From CAZSXU01 sp964610505 (GTDB taxonomy: Bacteria > Arandabacterota > Arandabacteria > JAGLYR01): 40,408 nt of DNA. Of this stretch, positions 37,636 through 40,408 are shown piece after piece. Where the stretch lies: NCBI GenBank assembly GCA_964610505.1, contig CAZSXU010000031.1, positions 1 to 40,408 on the forward strand, in the 5' to 3' direction. The position numbers were made by a program, and so were the translations under genes. The notes under the pieces are model-generated. The model was not told the DNA's origin, made no database searches, and saw only the letters and a program-made list of their open reading frames with translations. How positions within the stretch are numbered: position 1 is the stretch's first letter; the number at the start of each line of letters is the position of its first letter.

Positions 37636-40284
37636 CTACTTCGTTCCTTCCCTGAACCTCGCCTTGAGTCCGCCCCAGGTGGTGGGGCTCGTCCGCACCG
37701 GCGTGCCCCGGCCGATCGTGCAGCCCAGCTCCTCGACCACCCACTCTACGCAGTAGTCCACGGTTCCGCCGAGGACGTAGTTTTGCGGATTGTCCGAGAA
37801 GCTGAAGCAGCTGGGCGCGTAGTGGACGAAGATCGGCAGGTAGTCGGTGTGGAGCGAAAGATCGAAGAAGATGAACGAGAAGGCGTGCAGGGATCCCTCC
37901 GGATTCCACTCGCAAGTGCCGAACGCACAGATTCCCCCTTCGCCCCCCAGGGCCTCGAAGGGTTGGCCCATACACAGCGCCGCCGAAGGACAGTAGGTGG
38001 GTCCGGAGAAACGGGGCCCCGCGCGCCCGGTCGGCCACCCGGCCACTCGGTACTCCACGCCCGTGATGCACCCCGTAAGGTCATACGCCACGAACGCGAC
38101 GTAGCCGCAGTACCCCGAAGTGATCAGGTCTCCCATCGTCACGCTGTGGTTGATGGCCGAGACGTCGGCGGGCATGAGCTCGTTACAGCCGAGATACTCG
38201 TCCGAGGCCACGACGTGCATGGCGAACTTGGCGCCGGGAAGCGGATTCTGCGGGGCGATCGTGAACGGAGCATCGCTTGTGTCGGAAGGGTAGCCGTCCA
38301 CGGCGTCGGACACGCGGACAAGACAATCGCCGGACGGAGCGTCGGGGACGATCCAGGCGTAGGAGCCGGAGCTGGGCGTCGACGCCACGACCTCCGTCCA
38401 CGTGGACCCGCCGTCGCTCGTGTACTCGATCCGGACGTTCTCGACGCAGGTCCACGTCCATCGGACAGGCGCCGTGGACCAGGCGTACCACGTCTCCCCT
38501 CCGTTGGGCGCAAGAAGCGTCAGGGTCTCCTCGTCCACGACCGCAAACGGGCCGTCGCTGACATCGAAGGGGCCGCCGTCCGCCGCATCGGAGATCCGGA
38601 TCAGGCAATCCTCGGATAGTTCGCCGGAAACCGTCCACGAATGAGATCCACTGCCGGGAGCGGAGGAGGCGACCGGATCCCAGGTCGATCCTCCATCCGG
38701 GCTGAACTCGATCCGGACTTCTGCCACGCCGACGGACGTCCACTCGATGTCGCGGGTCTCCCCCGCGCACCATGCCTCGCCGCCGTTGGGAGTGAGGACG
38801 GTCACGCTCGGTTCGGCGGTGATCGTGAACGGCCCGTCGCTCTCATCGGAAACACCACCGACCCCCAGATCGGTGATCCGGACGAAACAAGCCTCGGACG
38901 GCTCGTCGGGAACGCCCCATTCGTAGACTCCCGGGCTTGAGTCCACCTGTGCGATCTCCCCCCACGTTGTCCCGCCGTCGGTGCTGAACTCGATCCGGAC
39001 TTCCGCCACGCCGACGGACGCCCACTCGATGTCGCGGGTCTCCCCCGCGCACCATACCTCGCCGCCGTTGGGAGCGAGGACGGTTACGGTCGGCTCGGCG
39101 GTGATCGTGAACGGACCGTCGCTCTCATCGGAAACACCACCGACCCCCAGATCGGTGATCCGCACGAAACAATTCTCAGACGGTTCGTCGGGAATGATCC
39201 ACTCAAAGGCTCCGGGGCTCGACCCTACGTCTGCGATTTCTCCCCACGTTGTCCCGCCGTCGGTGCTGCACTCGAGCCGGACCGCATCCAGGCACGTCGA
39301 GGTCCAACAAATCACCCTCCTCGTGTACGCCTGCCACGTCTCGCCGCCGTTGGGAGCGAGGACGGTCACGGTTGGCTCGGAGCCAACCGTGAATGGACCA
39401 TCGCTTACGTCCGATGGGACTCCGTCGTCGGCGTCGGAAACCCGAATGAGGCAATTCTCGGACTCGACGTCGGAAACCGTCCACGCGTGGGACCCCGAGG
39501 CGGGTGTGGAGGAAGTGATCAAATCCCAGCTCGATCCCCCGTCCGAGCTCAGCTCGATCCGGACCGCAGTCACGTTGAATGAGAACCACTCGACTGTCCT
39601 CGTCTCCCCCACGCACCACGTCTCTCCGCCGTTCGGGGAAACCACCTGGATATCCTGGTAGGCCATGCCTCCACCGATCGAGCAGCCGTGCCAGGTCATA
39701 ACCGCCTGCTCCGGGAAATCGGGACCCGGACCCAAAACATAGTTGTGAGGATCATCCGAATAGGTGTACGTGCTCGGAGCGTAGTCGAGTGTGATCGGGA
39801 GGAGTGGGGTGTGGGACGAGAGATCGAACCAGATGTAGGCATAGGGCGCCATCCCGAAGGGGGCCTCCCACACGCATTCTCCGAAGGCGCAGATCCCGCC
39901 CGCGCCCCCGAGGGCCTCGAACGGCTCTCCCATGCAGAGGGTTTTTTCCATGGGCGGGCAGTACTCGGGGAATTCGAACGCGGGCGCGTCGGGGCCGGTG
40001 GGCCATCCCGTGACAAGGTACTCCACCCCTGTGATGCACGTCTCCAGGTCATAGGCCAGGAAAACGGCGTACGCCTGGTAGCCGGAAGCCGCCAGCTCCG
40101 CCATCGAGAGGTCCGGGTCGATGCCCGAGCACGCCGACGCGATCAGATCATCGCAATAGAGATACTCATCTGAGGCGACAAGGTGCATGGCCAGCTTCGC
40201 GTCCGGGTTCGAGTCCGCACGGGCGCCCGCCGGAGCGAAGCCGGAGATCATAAGTGACAGCATCAACACTGCGACCGCTTTCAT
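37636..40284 (-). CDS. Large secreted protein: duplicated Cys-rich domain flanking five Ig-like repeats
   Basis: 882 aa. ATG 40284 follows an ideal AGGAGGT and begins a signal peptide (MKAVAVLMLSLMISGFAPAGARA). Residues about 25-208 and 680-882 are two divergent copies of one cysteine-rich domain. Both have 'KxAMHxVASDEYLxC', 'YDLxxCITGVEY', 'GWPTG', 'CMGxPFEALGGxGGICAFGxCxW', 'FDLSxHTxxLPI' and 'NYVLG'. Between them are five repeats of about 94 aa of the form 'TVLAPNGGETWxAGxTRxIxW...VRIEFSxDGGxTWxxI...SExCxVRITD...SDGPFTI', like the Kre9/KNH Ser-Thr-rich Ig-like domain. Repeats 2 and 3 share almost identical DNA. The C-terminus is TTWGGLKARFREGTK. An extracellular or surface-attached structural protein is likely; ligand unknown. 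It is convergent with the gene at 36839, which has a related C-terminal motif and promoter. Confidence 0.85.
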   Translation of the reverse strand: MKAVAVLMLSLMISGFAPAGARADSNPDAKLAMHLVASDEYLYCDDLIASACSGIDPDLSMAELAASGYQAYAVFLAYDLETCITGVEYLVTGWPTGPDAPAFEFPEYCPPMEKTLCMGEPFEALGGAGGICAFGECVWEAPFGMAPYAYIWFDLSSHTPLLPITLDYAPSTYTYSDDPHNYVLGPGPDFPEQAVMTWHGCSIGGGMAYQDIQVVSPNGGETWCVGETRTVEWFSFNVTAVRIELSSDGGSSWDLITSSTPASGSHAWTVSDVESENCLIRVSDADDGVPSDVSDGPFTVGSEPTVTVLAPNGGETWQAYTRRVICWTSTCLDAVRLECSTDGGTTWGEIADVGSSPGAFEWIIPDEPSENCFVRITDLGVGGVSDESDGPFTITAEPTVTVLAPNGGEVWCAGETRDIEWASVGVAEVRIEFSTDGGTTWGEIAQVDSSPGVYEWGVPDEPSEACFVRITDLGVGGVSDESDGPFTITAEPSVTVLTPNGGEAWCAGETRDIEWTSVGVAEVRIEFSPDGGSTWDPVASSAPGSGSHSWTVSGELSEDCLIRISDAADGGPFDVSDGPFAVVDEETLTLLAPNGGETWYAWSTAPVRWTWTCVENVRIEYTSDGGSTWTEVVASTPSSGSYAWIVPDAPSGDCLVRVSDAVDGYPSDTSDAPFTIAPQNPLPGAKFAMHVVASDEYLGCNELMPADVSAINHSVTMGDLITSGYCGYVAFVAYDLTGCITGVEYRVAGWPTGRAGPRFSGPTYCPSAALCMGQPFEALGGEGGICAFGTCEWNPEGSLHAFSFIFFDLSLHTDYLPIFVHYAPSCFSFSDNPQNYVLGGTVDYCVEWVVEELGCTIGRGTPVRTSPTTWGGLKARFREGTK

Positions 40285-40396
40285 ATCGCACCTCCTCGGG
40301 CAGGCGGCAATACCTGTCCGTTGCGCGAGTCGAGACGTCGCTTGAGGTGTGTCGCAAGATGTCCCGCACAAATCTACAGCCTCCAGAGCAACTGCG

Positions 40397-40402
40397 ATTA
40401 TA
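40397..40402 (-). promoter_or_regulatory. -10 element of the large secreted protein gene
   Basis: Consensus TATAAT on the minus strand, within GTGTGGTATAATCG. The -35 box would fall beyond the right edge. The extended GTGGTATAAT is identical to that upstream of 36839. The leader to ATG 40284 would be about 105 nt. Confidence 0.55.
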
Positions 40403-40408
40403 CCACAC

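Overview
The window looks like a chromosomal segment of a GC-rich bacterium from a poorly cultured lineage of the FCB group, such as Eisenbacteria, Krumholzibacteriota or Latescibacterota. This is inferred from three large secreted proteins that end in the FlgD-like 'NPFNP...GxYxxxW(D/T)G...KxMxLxK' module, from cysteine-rich parallel beta-helix proteins, and from multi-domain surface proteins. No rRNA, tRNA or phylogenetic marker is present, so the phylum is only a suggestion.

Layout. 1-439: the 5' part of a membrane-protein gene in visibly less GC-rich DNA, running off the left edge. 1059-12307 (minus): a four-gene double-strand-break repair operon, SbcD/YhaO-like nuclease, SbcC/YhaN-like ATPase, AddB, AddA, with 8-bp overlaps at two junctions. 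12808-15756 (plus): a secreted beta-helix protein with Fn3-like domains and a FlgD-like C-terminus. 16012-19244 (minus): a GT4 glycosyltransferase fused to a helical glycosidase-like domain, then a GH130-type glycoside phosphorylase. 19582-22517: convergent genes for a secreted phospholipase D-like protein and an ArnT-type GT39 membrane glycosyltransferase. 22748-28770 (minus): a second beta-helix protein and an Asp-box (BNR/sortilin-like) protein, both with FlgD-like C-termini. 29002-30525 (plus): a histidine ammonia-lyase-family enzyme whose MIO triad is Ala-Cys-Gly instead of Ala-Ser-Gly. 30849-34680 (minus): a DDAH-like amidinohydrolase, a 66-aa membrane protein, TrmO, a polysaccharide deacetylase and a Bax-like glucosaminidase lipoprotein. 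34882-36257 (minus): ECF sigma factor, a probable anti-sigma membrane protein and a zinc-ribbon membrane protein. 36839-40284: convergent genes for two secreted proteins; the larger has two copies of a cysteine-rich domain flanking five Ig-like repeats.

Functionally the window combines DNA repair (AddAB plus an SbcCD-type pair), envelope and surface work (peptidoglycan and polysaccharide enzymes, glycosyltransferases, large secreted adhesin-like proteins) and small pieces of amino-acid metabolism and RNA modification. Good sigma70-like promoters can be read in most intergenic regions (-35 TTGAC-like, 17-18 bp, -10 TATAAT, TAGAAT or TAGCCT). They settle several start codons.

The most unusual feature is a set of short-period direct-repeat tracts (6-, 7-, 8- and 9-bp units, several unrelated sequences) that sit at gene 3' ends. 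In four genes (8689, 20940, 31760, 32604) the stop codon lies inside such a tract. In a fifth (16012) the stop lies on the edge of a 183-bp foldback element. They resemble in kind the heptameric STRRs of cyanobacteria but sit in a different type of genome.
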